This document shows, piece by piece, positions 1 through 7,856 of a DNA stretch of 11,924 bases. The stretch is from the NCBI GenBank assembly GCA_947464885.1, contig CANHYZ010000028.1:1-11924 (forward strand), read 5' to 3'. Below the pieces are notes generated by a model, which made no database searches, had not been told where the DNA came from, and saw only the letters and a program-made list of their open reading frames with translations. A program made the position numbers and the translations under genes. The stretch is from Flavobacteriales bacterium (lineage in GTDB: Bacteria; Bacteroidota; Bacteroidia; Flavobacteriales_D; Sanyastnellaceae). The first letter of the stretch is position 1, and each line of letters starts with the position of its first letter.

Positions 1-98
1 CAGCGCGCAAAGAAGCAGACGGTACCCTGCCTACTGTGCGCCGCGACAATCTGTCCTTCTCCATGCAATGGGGTTCCCTTTCTATCAATGCTCACTAA
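1..98 (+). CDS. C-terminal end of a probable outer-membrane beta-barrel protein (5' end outside window)
   Basis: Only the last 31 complete codons are present, read in the frame starting at base 3 and ending with TAA at 96-98. The final residues, LSFSMQWGSLSINAH, alternate polar and hydrophobic or aromatic residues, as in the last strand of an outer-membrane beta-barrel. The stop lies 13 bases before the ATG of the next gene, which also encodes a beta-barrel, so the two are probably co-transcribed and may be tandem paralogues. The other two forward frames give less protein-like tails. The family cannot be assigned from so short a piece; barrel membership is inference. Confidence 0.5.
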   Translation, partial: ARKEADGTLPTVRRDNLSFSMQWGSLSINAH

Positions 99-111
99 TT
101 AAATTAAAGAC

Positions 112-1023
112 ATGAAAAAGACAGCATATCTCCTTACGGCAATGACCCTTCTGCTTTCGAGCCTGAGCGCATTTGCACAAAACAATCAGCAATCATCCGC
201 CAACGCTAGCGATGGCGATAAAGCGACGACCGAAGAAAGTAAAATTGACACGGTAAACATCTCATTTGGCGAAACAACCATCCTCATCATTTCCAACGAG
301 AACGGTAGCGATACTGTCAACGTATTGGACATTGACATTGATGACGATAAGCACGCACAAGACCATGCATGGGCAGGCATCGATGGCTTTCAATTCGGTG
401 CCATCGGATTGTTTACCAAAACCGGTAACCGCGCCTTTGCTGACCGTCCCGATCTGGCGCTCAACACGACTCGATGCTCGATGCTCGGGTTTACGCCGTT
501 CGGTAAAGAAGCCGAAATCATCAAGGATCGTTTGCGCTTAGCTGCAGGACTGGGTTTCCAATTCGAATCGTATGCCTTTGACAAGAACGTTCGACTCACC
601 GATGTACCTTACCTGCAAGGCGTGGAAGACACCGTTCGCGACTATCGGAAAAACACCCTCAATGCCAATTACGTGACGCTCCCCGTTGTCTTGCAATTCA
701 ACACGAAGCGTAACCTGGAGAAATCCTTTCACATCGCTGTAGGTGCCATAGCCGGTTACCGCATAAGTTCCAACATGACCTACAAATGGTCGGAGGAAGG
801 CCGCCGCCAGCGCGAACGCCTGCGCAACGACTACGCGCTCGAGCCCTACCGCCTCAGCGCCATTGCACAAGTTGGAATTGGCGACGCGATGATCTGGGCA
901 CAATATGACTTGACGATGAAGTTCACGGCAACGGACACTTCAAGCGCCGTAGTTGGTGTAAAAGGCACCCCGGAGGTCTACGCCTGGTCCGCAGGCATCA
1001 ATATTCCCTTTGGTGAATATTAA
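112..1023 (+). CDS. Outer-membrane beta-barrel protein (porin-like), Bacteroidota type
   Basis: A 303-residue protein predicted to sit in the outer membrane. It opens with a signal peptide (MKK, hydrophobic core LLTAMTLLLSSLSAFA, likely cleavage around AQ at residues 22-23). A Ser/Asp/Thr-rich region and an Asp-rich linker (residues 73-80, DIDIDDDK) follow, then a segment with HAWAGIDGFQFG. This acidic-linker-then-W-x-G-x-x-x-G layout is familiar from Bacteroidota 'outer membrane beta-barrel' proteins. The rest shows short amphipathic strands (RLRLAAGLGFQFESYAF, YVTLPVVLQF, FHIAVGAIAGYRISS) and ends in a strand, WSAGINIPFGEY. Function within the family is unknown; transport or structural roles are both possible. 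The ATG follows the preceding stop by 13 bases in an A-rich context without a clear Shine-Dalgarno, as is usual in this phylum. Confidence 0.78.
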   Translation: MKKTAYLLTAMTLLLSSLSAFAQNNQQSSANASDGDKATTEESKIDTVNISFGETTILIISNENGSDTVNVLDIDIDDDKHAQDHAWAGIDGFQFGAIGLFTKTGNRAFADRPDLALNTTRCSMLGFTPFGKEAEIIKDRLRLAAGLGFQFESYAFDKNVRLTDVPYLQGVEDTVRDYRKNTLNANYVTLPVVLQFNTKRNLEKSFHIAVGAIAGYRISSNMTYKWSEEGRRQRERLRNDYALEPYRLSAIAQVGIGDAMIWAQYDLTMKFTATDTSSAVVGVKGTPEVYAWSAGINIPFGEY

Positions 1024-1143
1024 CGAACAATTTTAAAAAGCAATTTTGGACAACAAATGAGATCCGAATAAAGGCTACCTTTTCGGCATTATTTAACACT
1101 CATCCATCACAAGAGTCCTCGACTTTTGTCCAAACAAAAAACA

Positions 1144-1884
1144 ATGAAAAAAATTCTCTTCACCCTTCTCTTGGCCTTCGCCGTGAGCTTCACTCAAGCA
1201 CAATCAGCAACTGAAATCATCAGCGCCTGCAAAGAAGCCATGGGCGGCGCCGCATGGGATAAGATTGACGGTCTCCGTTACATCGCCACAGTTGAGCAAA
1301 TGGGGATGAAGATTCCGTTAGATATTGTGACTATGCGCGATGGCCGGATGTATACCAAGATTTCATTTCAGGGAATGGAAATCACGCAAGGTGCATACGA
1401 CGGTACAACCGTGTGGAGCACCAACTTCATGACACAGAAGGCCGAAAAGGCGGACGATGAAACGTCGGAGAACACCAAGCGTACATGCAAGGAATTCCCA
1501 TCTGCACTGTTCCATTGTGCAGACCTGGGCTATACCGCCACGCTTGAAGGTGAAGAGACGGTAGACGGCGTTCTTTGTCACAAAATCAAACTCGACAAGA
1601 AAACAGCCTTGGCCGAAGGAAAAGAGGTTCCGAATATCGAGTATGTCTTCATCGATAAAGACACCAAGGCTATCATCATGGCTGAATCGGAACTCACTTC
1701 CGGTGAAGCTAAAGGAAAAATCGCACAAACGAAGTATAGCGACTATCAGGAGGTTAACGGTGTTTACGTGGCTTTCTCCCAAACTATGGGCGTTAAAGAC
1801 GGTGAATCACAGGCCATAACCTTCGAGAAGATTGAGGCGAATCCTACCGTCAGTGCAGAGAACTTCAAATTTCCCGGCGAATAA
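1144..1884 (+). CDS. Secreted LolA-like (outer-membrane lipoprotein-sorting-protein-like) periplasmic protein
   Basis: 246 residues. I place the start at the ATG at 1144 because it begins a textbook signal peptide (MKKILFTLLLAFAVSFTQAQ); a TTG six codons upstream would bury it. The mature part begins SATEIISACKEAMGG. This helix plus 'A-M-G-G' opening is typical of small Bacteroidota proteins annotated as outer-membrane lipoprotein-sorting-protein-like (LolA/LolB fold). Beta-rich segments follow, with 'YDGTTVW' around residue 88 and 'GEETVDGVLCHKIKL', matching the 'G-x-E-x-V-x-G-x-x-x-y-x-l' strand of these proteins. Such proteins are thought to bind lipid-like ligands in a half-barrel; the ligand here is unknown and true LolA function is not implied. 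The stop is 18 bases before the next start, so the two genes probably form one unit. Confidence 0.7.
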   Translation: MKKILFTLLLAFAVSFTQAQSATEIISACKEAMGGAAWDKIDGLRYIATVEQMGMKIPLDIVTMRDGRMYTKISFQGMEITQGAYDGTTVWSTNFMTQKAEKADDETSENTKRTCKEFPSALFHCADLGYTATLEGEETVDGVLCHKIKLDKKTALAEGKEVPNIEYVFIDKDTKAIIMAESELTSGEAKGKIAQTKYSDYQEVNGVYVAFSQTMGVKDGESQAITFEKIEANPTVSAENFKFPGE

Positions 1885-1902
1885 ACTTACCCCTTCAGAC
1901 GT

Positions 1903-4900
1903 ATGAAACAAATCCTTTTAAGCGGTGCGCTGGTAGCATCGTCATTGATGAGCTTTGCGCAAGCTCCCGTGCTTGCGGCCGGCGAATACTTTGGTGATCT
2001 TAAGGCAAGACATATCGGTCCGGCACTCATGAGCGGCCGTGTGGGCGACATCGAAGGCCATCCCACCAATTCCGATGTTATCTACATCGGCGCTGCCGGC
2101 GGTGGAGTGTGGAAGTCGCAAGATGCAGGCGTAACATTCAATCCCATCTTCGATGACTATTGCCAGTCGATTGGCGCAATCGCAGTATCACCATCAGATC
2201 CTGATAACACGCTTTGGGTTGGAACCGGTGAAACATGGACGCGCAACAGCGTAACCATCGGCGATGGTATCTACACATCTTCCGACGCGGGTAAGAGCTG
2301 GAAGAAAATGGGACTCGAAAAAAGCGAACGCATCAGTGCCATTGAAATCCATCCAAAAAACAATGACGTGGTATACGCAGGAGTTCTGGGAGCACTCTGG
2401 AGCAACAGCGCCGAGCGTGGCGTATTCAAAACCACCGATGGGGGTAAGACCTGGAATAAGATTCTGTTCGTGAATGAAACCACCGGATGCTCCGAACTCA
2501 TCATGGATCCTTCCAATCCGGAAGTACTCTATGCAGCCTTTTGGGAGTTTCGTCGCACCGCGTATTCGTTTAACTCCGGCGGTTTGAGCAGCGCTCTCTA
2601 CAAAACAACCGACGGCGGAAAGACCTGGAATAAGATTCACACGGGATTCCCGGCAGGACAGCTCGGCCGTATTGCAGTGGCCGTGGCTCCATCCAACAAC
2701 AACATTCTCTACGCAGTAGTTGAAGCCGAGAAAGACAAAGGCCTGTATCGTTCCGACGACGGCGGTGCGAGCTGGAAATTCCTCAACGGTGATTTCGGAC
2801 TAGTGGTACGTCCATTCTATTTCTCGCGCATCACCATCGACCCGAAAAATCCGGATATCGTTTATAAGGCCGGTCTCTCTGGCTCCATTAGCCGCGACGG
2901 CGGAAAGACCTTCAAAGGATTGGGAGCGATGCACTCCGACATTCACGACATGTGGGTTGATCCTAACTATTCTGAGCGCGTATTGGTTGCCACCGATGGC
3001 GGCGTATACCGCAGTATGAATTACGCCACCACGCTGCAGCGCATCGAAGACTTGCCGCTAAGCCAGTTCTATCACGTTAGCATCGACAACCGCGAACCCT
3101 ACTTTGTGTATGGCGGTTTGCAAGACAATAACTCCTGGTTTGGCCCGAGCGACAGCCCCGGCGGAATTGAAGCCCGCGACTGGGAAGTAGTGGGTGTGGG
3201 CGACGGTTTCCGTGTATATCCCCACCCTACCGAGCCTCACGTGGTGTATTCTGAAATGCAAGGCGCAGAGCAGGTTTGGCGCTATGATACGAAGAGCCAA
3301 CAGGTGAAGAATATCAAGCCGTATGCAGGTCAGGGCGATCCCAAACTGCGCTTCAACTGGAATACCCCGATTACTACCAGCGTACACAACGCGAATCGCT
3401 TGTTCATCGGCAGCCAGTTCCTGCACATTTCCAACGACCGCGGTGATACATGGAAAAAGATTTCCCTTGATTTAACGACCAACAATCCTGCAAAGCAGAT
3501 GCAGGAAGCATCGGGTGGATTGTCGGCCGACAATTCAGGAGCGGAAAATCACTGCACGATATTCACCATTGCCGAATCACCGAAAAACGAGAAAGTGATT
3601 TGGGTTGGAACAGATGACGGACAGATTCAAGTTACACGCGATGGCGGTACAAATTGGACTAATGTAACAGTCAATGTTGTGGGATTACCTGCCAACACGT
3701 GGTGCTACCATATCGAGGCCAGCGTGTTTGGAGAAGGCACTGCATATGCCGTTTTCGAAGGTCACACCACAGGCGACTTTACACCCTACCTCTACAAAAC
3801 GACCGACTTTGGCACAACGTGGAAATCGATTACAACGAGTGAGATCACAACCTTTATCCGCAGCGTACAGGAAGACTTCACAAATCAGAACCTGTTGTAT
3901 GTAGGCGCTGAAAATGGATTGTACATCACACTGGATGGCGGCGCACATTGGTCGAAGTTCACCAACAACATGCCTTCCGTTGCAGTTCACTACCTGGAAC
4001 TCGACGCGAAGAGCAAGAGCCTGGTGATGGCCACTCACGGACGCGGCATTATTATACTCGATCATACGGAGTTGTTGAGCGAGCTGACACCCAAAGTCCT
4101 CGAAGCAAACGTTTACTTCTTCCCTACCCGTCCGTTCGTGATGAGCGAAAAATCTTCGTTTGGCGGCACAGGCACGGAGCATCAGTTTGTAGGTAATAAT
4201 CCATCAGATAATGCACGAATCAGTTATCTGCTTCCCAAGCGTCACACCTTTGGAAAAATGTCGATGGAGGTGGTGGATGAAACCGGCAAGCGCGTAGCCA
4301 AGCTCGAGCCCGGCAAGCAAAAAGGAATTAACACGGTTGAATGGGGCTTCAGCAGTCCGGCACCGAAGTCGGCAAAGGGCAAGACGCTCGCCGGAGGTGC
4401 TTTGTTTGCTCCGCGCGTGAAAGCCGGAACCTACACGGTGAAGCTTACCAAAGGCACGGAAACCTTTGAGACAAAGATCACGACCATCTACGACCCACAA
4501 TCGCCTTTCACACTGAAGGAGCGCGAAACACAGCAGCAAGTGACCCTCGACCTCTTCAACCTCACAGAAGATCTCGCCTACCTCGTGTATCAGATTGACA
4601 CGTGGGATGCGGCGGTTGAAGAGCACACCAAAGGGCAATCGAAGCCCGCGAAGAATCTCGTGTCACTCAACACAAGTTTGGACGCCATTCGTGAAGCGTG
4701 TGTGGTGACCAAAGGAGATAACTACGTAGGTGCCGGAGAACCACAACTACGCGAGAAGCTGGGCGACATCTATAGCACGATTGGCGGCTATTACGGCGCA
4801 CCATCGTCGTCGCAGCTCGAGAATATCGCGACGTTGAAAACAGAGTATAATAAACAGCTCGCTGCTTTTGAAAAATTGAAAGGCAGCGATCTGAAAAAGT

Positions 4901-4977
4901 TCGAAGCCGAATTGACCAAGGCCGGTAAGCCGGCTGTGGTGGTGAAGCCTAAGGAGGATTTCTTGAAGGAAGATTGA
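1903..4977 (+). CDS. Large secreted BNR/Asp-box beta-propeller protein (sortilin/VPS10-like, 'WD40/YVTN/BNR-like')
   Basis: 1024 residues with a signal peptide (MKQILLSGALVASSLMSFAQ). I count ten Asp-boxes (S/T-x-D-x-G-x-T/S-W/F), starting near residues 72 (SQDAGVTF), 126, 177, 235, 284, 330, 510, 578, 633 and 676. They sit at turns of successive propeller blades and suggest one large or two smaller propellers over about residues 30-700. Around residues 770-860 is an Ig-like module (MEVVDETGKRVAKLEPG ... AGTYTVKL), and the C-terminus (about 880-1010) is helical. Database entries often call such proteins 'glycosyl hydrolase', but Asp-boxes are structural and I see no catalytic residues I can defend, so a hydrolase call is not warranted. 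No type IX secretion C-terminal domain is evident (end: PKEDFLKED), which favours a periplasmic location. Sharing a unit with the LolA-like gene suggests an envelope role. Confidence 0.82.
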   Translation: MKQILLSGALVASSLMSFAQAPVLAAGEYFGDLKARHIGPALMSGRVGDIEGHPTNSDVIYIGAAGGGVWKSQDAGVTFNPIFDDYCQSIGAIAVSPSDPDNTLWVGTGETWTRNSVTIGDGIYTSSDAGKSWKKMGLEKSERISAIEIHPKNNDVVYAGVLGALWSNSAERGVFKTTDGGKTWNKILFVNETTGCSELIMDPSNPEVLYAAFWEFRRTAYSFNSGGLSSALYKTTDGGKTWNKIHTGFPAGQLGRIAVAVAPSNNNILYAVVEAEKDKGLYRSDDGGASWKFLNGDFGLVVRPFYFSRITIDPKNPDIVYKAGLSGSISRDGGKTFKGLGAMHSDIHDMWVDPNYSERVLVATDGGVYRSMNYATTLQRIEDLPLSQFYHVSIDNREPYFVYGGLQDNNSWFGPSDSPGGIEARDWEVVGVGDGFRVYPHPTEPHVVYSEMQGAEQVWRYDTKSQQVKNIKPYAGQGDPKLRFNWNTPITTSVHNANRLFIGSQFLHISNDRGDTWKKISLDLTTNNPAKQMQEASGGLSADNSGAENHCTIFTIAESPKNEKVIWVGTDDGQIQVTRDGGTNWTNVTVNVVGLPANTWCYHIEASVFGEGTAYAVFEGHTTGDFTPYLYKTTDFGTTWKSITTSEITTFIRSVQEDFTNQNLLYVGAENGLYITLDGGAHWSKFTNNMPSVAVHYLELDAKSKSLVMATHGRGIIILDHTELLSELTPKVLEANVYFFPTRPFVMSEKSSFGGTGTEHQFVGNNPSDNARISYLLPKRHTFGKMSMEVVDETGKRVAKLEPGKQKGINTVEWGFSSPAPKSAKGKTLAGGALFAPRVKAGTYTVKLTKGTETFETKITTIYDPQSPFTLKERETQQQVTLDLFNLTEDLAYLVYQIDTWDAAVEEHTKGQSKPAKNLVSLNTSLDAIREACVVTKGDNYVGAGEPQLREKLGDIYSTIGGYYGAPSSSQLENIATLKTEYNKQLAAFEKLKGSDLKKFEAELTKAGKPAVVVKPKEDFLKED

Positions 4978-4997
4978 GGTTGATTTATTTACCACAG

Positions 4998-5047
4998 AGC
5001 CGCAGAGCAACTGACTATTCATGAGGTTGCCCTGCGGCTTTCCTTTT
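4998..5047 (+). terminator. Rho-independent-type terminator after the BNR protein gene
   Basis: AGCCGCAG (4998-5005) pairs with CTGCGGCT (5032-5039). The stem continues inward with GCAAC (5007-5011) against GTTGC (5026-5030), with one A/C mismatch between and a 14-base loop. The stem is followed by the T-rich tail TTTCCTTTT. It begins 20 bases past the stop codon, the expected place for transcription to end. Confidence 0.8.
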
Positions 5048-5213
5048 GTATCGACGTCAACCTAGTTCATTACAGGTGGAGCCAATGCACGGCATATTAT
5101 CTCCATTGAGCCTTAGCATTGTGATCCGACAATATGCATGAAGTGGAAAAATCCAAGCGCATAGCATCAACAGTCCATACAAGGCTCAGTGAAGGCCTGT
5201 TTGAAAATAGTTG

Positions 5214-5221
5214 TATGTTTG
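5214..5221 (+). promoter_or_regulatory. Putative Bacteroidota -7 promoter box (TATGTTTG) of the GNAT/propeller unit
   Basis: TATGTTTG matches the phylum's -7 consensus TAnnTTTG exactly. It lies 18 bases before the chosen ATG at 5240 and after the terminator at 4998-5047, so a new transcript is expected here. No TTG/TTTG -33 element is seen at the usual spacing; the nearest TTTG (5200-5203) is too close. The box supports the start at 5240, because the upstream GTG at 5189 would precede the promoter. Confidence 0.45.
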
Positions 5222-5239
5222 GACAATCCCAATTGTGCG

Positions 5240-6208
5240 ATGACCTTACTAACTGACAGCAATAATTACCGATTCGAGCGGCTCAATGCATCGAATATCG
5301 TTGACCTTCCCTACGTTTTTGAAGCGGCATTCGGCAGGAAACAGCATGCTCAGCATTTCATTCAGAAAAACGATACGAGCTGCTTTGGCGTCACCAATCT
5401 CGGCTACATTGCCTACAGTGAATCCGGTGAACCCGCGGCATTTTATTGCGCTTACGCCTGTTTCGTTGAGTATCAAGGAAAGCAATACAAGGCAGCGCAG
5501 ATTGGCGATGCGATGACACATCCCGGACATCAACGCAAAGGATTATTTAAAACGCTTGCCCAGCTCACGCACGAAACTGCAAAACAGGAAGGAATCCCCT
5601 ATCTGTTCACGTTTCCGAATAAATCGGCCAATTCCTATCCCGGATTTATCAAGCAACAATGGGTTGAGACGGGAGGATGGCAATCGTACATTATTCGTGT
5701 TCGCGGACTTTCGCAAAAGACCATTCGAAGAATAATCCCCTTGAGTGATGCTGCCTACATGGGATACTGTCGTTTCATTCTTAAGTTCTTCTCTGCTCAA
5801 CGCAGTGCATTTGCCAATTCGGTGATTGATAATCAAACAGGAGGAGTACTGAGAAGTACGGATTTTCTCAATTATAAGACCTACACGCCGAATTTCTTTA
5901 TCCGTTTGAAAAGGCAAGCTGTTTGGCTATCCATTCGGGGAAATACGCTTTTGATTGGTGATATTGAGCGCTGTGATGACAAAACATTTCCGTCGGTAGT
6001 GGCCAGATTAAAGTCTCTCGCCCGCCTATTGGGACTGGGTTATATCGAATTCCGATGCAGTGCAGGTATTGCTATGGAAGATCAATTTAATGCTGTAAAA
6101 AGTTGGAAATACGACAACACACAGACGGCACTACTCTATTTCAATTTGGATGAAAGCTTTCCCGGCCATGCCATTAAGTTTACCATTGCGGATGATGATA
6201 CCTATTAA
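5240..6208 (+). CDS. GNAT-family N-acetyltransferase-like protein, two-part
   Basis: 322 residues from the ATG at 5240. An in-frame GTG at 5189 would add 17 residues (KACLKIVVCLDNPNCA) that look unlike this fold and lie upstream of the promoter box. The N-terminal half has a GNAT core. Residues 88-103, IGDAMTHPGHQRKGLF, form the acetyl-CoA pyrophosphate-binding motif A (V/I-x-x-x-x-Q/R-x-x-G-x-G/A pattern, here Q98-R-K-G101-L), preceded by strands around 'EPAAFYCAYACFVEYQGKQY'. The C-terminal half (about 160-322) is less recognisable. It may be a second degenerate GNAT-like domain, as in the Acetyltransf_9 and FemAB-type proteins; that is inference. The family transfers acyl groups from acyl-CoA to amines. 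With a polysaccharide-type propeller gene 19 bases downstream, an amino-sugar substrate is a reasonable guess, but no substrate is shown by sequence. Confidence 0.72.
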   Translation: MTLLTDSNNYRFERLNASNIVDLPYVFEAAFGRKQHAQHFIQKNDTSCFGVTNLGYIAYSESGEPAAFYCAYACFVEYQGKQYKAAQIGDAMTHPGHQRKGLFKTLAQLTHETAKQEGIPYLFTFPNKSANSYPGFIKQQWVETGGWQSYIIRVRGLSQKTIRRIIPLSDAAYMGYCRFILKFFSAQRSAFANSVIDNQTGGVLRSTDFLNYKTYTPNFFIRLKRQAVWLSIRGNTLLIGDIERCDDKTFPSVVARLKSLARLLGLGYIEFRCSAGIAMEDQFNAVKSWKYDNTQTALLYFNLDESFPGHAIKFTIADDDTY

Positions 6209-6227
6209 CCCACTTGTTTATATTGAC

Positions 6228-7115
6228 ATGAATAATTCGTTAACCGGCAAATTGACCCATCTCCTCTTCCGCGATGTCCATTATGACTTTTGGAATGTCG
6301 GTTTAATCCGGGGAGGCGTAAACCAGCTTCTATCCGATAGCCATTATAACATCCGCTGGTACAAGCATCGATCATCGGCGTCTTATCTCGCCGACCCTTT
6401 CATTATTAGCAGGGATAACAAAGAATTTGTATTCGTCGAAGAATATGATTATGCCACCAAAAAGGGTCATTTATCGGTGATTTACGATTGGAATAAACCC
6501 CCAAGAAAAATCATCGACGAGCCTTATCACCTCTCTTATCCTTTTCTAATTGAAGAAGACGGAACATTATATATGATTCCGGAGGCCAGCGCCGGAGGCA
6601 AAATATATTATTACACTTGCCAAAAGTTCCCTTATGAGTGGCGCAAAGAGGGGATGCTAATTGAAGAAGCTATTTTAGATCCAACGATTTTCAAGCACAA
6701 TGGAAAATTCTGGATGTTTTACACCAAGCCCGCACAAAGTTGCAGTGAATTACACCTACGATACAGTGATACGCTGCTGGGTGAATGGAAAGAACACTCC
6801 GGTAATCCCGTTAAAGTAGCGTCCAAGACATGCCGTCCGGCCGGTCCGGTTTTCGAGGTGAATGATGCACTCTATCGGCCATCGCAAGACTCAACCGGAA
6901 ACTATGGCGACAACATCATCATTAACCGCATAACGGAATTGTCGACATCGACATACCGAGAAGAACCGGTCAATGTGATTACACCCAAGAACGACTATCC
7001 CTACACGGGTATGCATCATATCGCGCATACTCCGGGCATGTTGGTCATTGATGGCAGAAAAACCTTGAGAGAATTCAAGGGGCTCGGTGCTATTCTTAAG
7101 TCGCTCATGCGTTAA
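6228..7115 (+). CDS. Stand-alone GINT1 N-terminal-domain-like five-bladed propeller protein
   Basis: 295 residues from the ATG at 6228, 19 bases after the GNAT stop; in-frame ATGs at 6150-6195 would overlap that gene and add an untypical leader. No signal peptide, so probably cytoplasmic. The fold signature is that of the N-terminal domain of plant glucosamine inositolphosphorylceramide transferase 1 and bacterial relatives. It has repeated acidic blade motifs like those of GH43/GH32 propellers: ADPFII (Asp56), PFLIEEDGTLYMIPE, DPTIFKHNGKFWMFYT (Asp151) and RPAGPVF (from Arg203). The characteristic LYRPSQDSTGNYGD and a late 'HHIAHTPGMLVIDGR' follow. In plants the domain is fused to a glycosyltransferase, and in some bacteria to a formyltransferase-like domain; here it is alone. 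Its biochemical role is not established. Context points to glycan or glycolipid synthesis, perhaps substrate binding or sugar modification together with the GNAT protein. Confidence 0.68.
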   Translation: MNNSLTGKLTHLLFRDVHYDFWNVGLIRGGVNQLLSDSHYNIRWYKHRSSASYLADPFIISRDNKEFVFVEEYDYATKKGHLSVIYDWNKPPRKIIDEPYHLSYPFLIEEDGTLYMIPEASAGGKIYYYTCQKFPYEWRKEGMLIEEAILDPTIFKHNGKFWMFYTKPAQSCSELHLRYSDTLLGEWKEHSGNPVKVASKTCRPAGPVFEVNDALYRPSQDSTGNYGDNIIINRITELSTSTYREEPVNVITPKNDYPYTGMHHIAHTPGMLVIDGRKTLREFKGLGAILKSLMR

Positions 7116-7225
7116 TCTTGCTGAATATGAATACCTATAAACGTTAAGTCGCCTCAACGTGCTCGCAAAATTTCCGGTGCGACGAAATAAATAAGTTTTA
7201 TTCTTACCTCGTAGTTTTTAACAAG

Positions 7226-7510
7226 GTGTTTCTAGAGGTCGAACATTGGGTGCGAAATGAAGCCCTCGTCGTTTCTCTGTCGACACCGTTCCGACGTCAT
7301 TTCGTTGGGTTTAGCATCTCTTTATCAACCCATTATTTTTTATGTGCTCCATGGAGACAAGAGCCGCTTGAGTTGCACAAGCCGACTCCAAATTTCCTTG
7401 GCCATTGTGAACTATTTATTCTTGGTCATTACCTTTCTTCTGTCCTATGTCATCACTCTTCTGGGACATCCAGAAAACTCATTGAACTTCATTCGCAGAT
7501 TATCGATAAC
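7226..7510 (+). pseudogene. Possible decayed C-terminus of an acyltransferase-3 (OafA-type) gene
   Basis: Two overlapping frames each look like part of the same membrane protein. One frame (from 7226) reads LVVSLSTPFRRHFVGFSISLSTHYFL around 7271-7348 and resembles the acyltransferase-3 segment 'plr-x-x-G-x-iSYslYLtHy'. The second frame reads LAIVNYLFLVITFLLSYV and then LLGHPENSLNFIRR up to about 7500. This resembles the last membrane helix followed by 'Y-x-x-I-E-x-P-x-x-x-l-x-R-R'. The gap between the His of THYF and the HPEN region is about 47 codons, as expected in intact family members, but they are one frame apart and the key Glu is lost. The amino-terminal three quarters of such a gene is absent. 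This is pattern matching by eye; the two frames could instead be chance, and neither is convincing as an intact gene. Confidence 0.33.
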
Positions 7511-7797
7511 TACGTTAACGCAATACACACTAAAACGCTACCCAAACACATTGAAACTATATAATTCCGAATGGCACAACTGGGTTAACAACAGAAGATT
7601 CTAGCATAGAAAAGCGTTCTCGCAGGTCGATGTAGTGATTTTCAAAATCGCAACCAAAACAGACACCTAGGATAATTCGATCGTTGCAGGTAGTGCGTGC
7701 ATTTCCAGGATATGCCTTGGCTAAAAGATATTCAGTTGAAAACGATAGGTTAGACCAAAGGAAAAATTAGCATAGGCAGTAACATCATAATTTTTGA

Positions 7798-7805
7798 TAC
7801 TTTTG
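7798..7805 (+). promoter_or_regulatory. Putative Bacteroidota -7 promoter box (TACTTTTG) of the MBOAT-SGNH operon
   Basis: TACTTTTG fits TAnnTTTG exactly and lies 126 bases before the MBOAT ATG at 7932, so the transcript would have a leader of roughly 120 bases. I do not see a -33 TTG at the usual spacing. An exact eight-base degenerate match can occur by chance, so the support is its position. Confidence 0.4.
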
Positions 7806-7829
7806 AGCAGAATTCTTCAAGCACAGGTC

Positions 7830-7856
7830 TAGCGGTATTTGACCACAAAACCGCTA
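7830..7856 (+). promoter_or_regulatory. Hairpin in the presumed 5' leader of the MBOAT operon
   Basis: TAGCGGT (7830-7836) pairs with ACCGCTA (7850-7856), and inside it TTTG (7838-7841) pairs with CAAA (7846-7849). This gives an 11-bp stem with a single bulged A (7837) and a four-base loop, ACCA. It starts about 25 bases after the TACTTTTG box and 76 bases before the MBOAT start. No T run follows, so it is not a standard terminator. A leader RNA structure or a protein-binding dyad are the alternatives. Confidence 0.45.

Noticed and set aside
1045..1083. Promoter for the LolA-like gene (TTTG at 1045-1048 with TACCTTTT at 1076-1083)
   Set aside because: The -7 candidate lacks the final G and the 27-base spacer is too long; another near match at 1121-1128 lacks the initial T.
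1126..1143. TTG start extending the LolA-like protein by six residues
   Set aside because: The ATG at 1144 begins a perfect signal peptide; the extension would precede it with SKQKT and has no ribosome-binding site.
3685..4182. - strand open frame of 165 codons, and similar antisense frames at 538-903, 1363-1782, 2194-2640 and 4204-4638
   Set aside because: They lie entirely inside well-supported + strand genes and show no domain, signal or start context of their own.
5189..5239. GTG start extending the GNAT protein by 17 residues
   Set aside because: It lies upstream of the exact TATGTTTG promoter box and the added residues do not resemble the domain's beginning.
6150..6227. Earlier ATG starts for the propeller protein that overlap the GNAT gene
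   Set aside because: The extra residues look like an out-of-frame reading of the GNAT C-terminus; the ATG at 6228 gives the expected domain start and 19-base spacing.
7226..7604. Two overlapping + strand frames of 112 and 115 codons as intact genes
   Set aside because: Neither reads as a complete protein; each carries only part of an acyltransferase-like tail, so a relic fits better.
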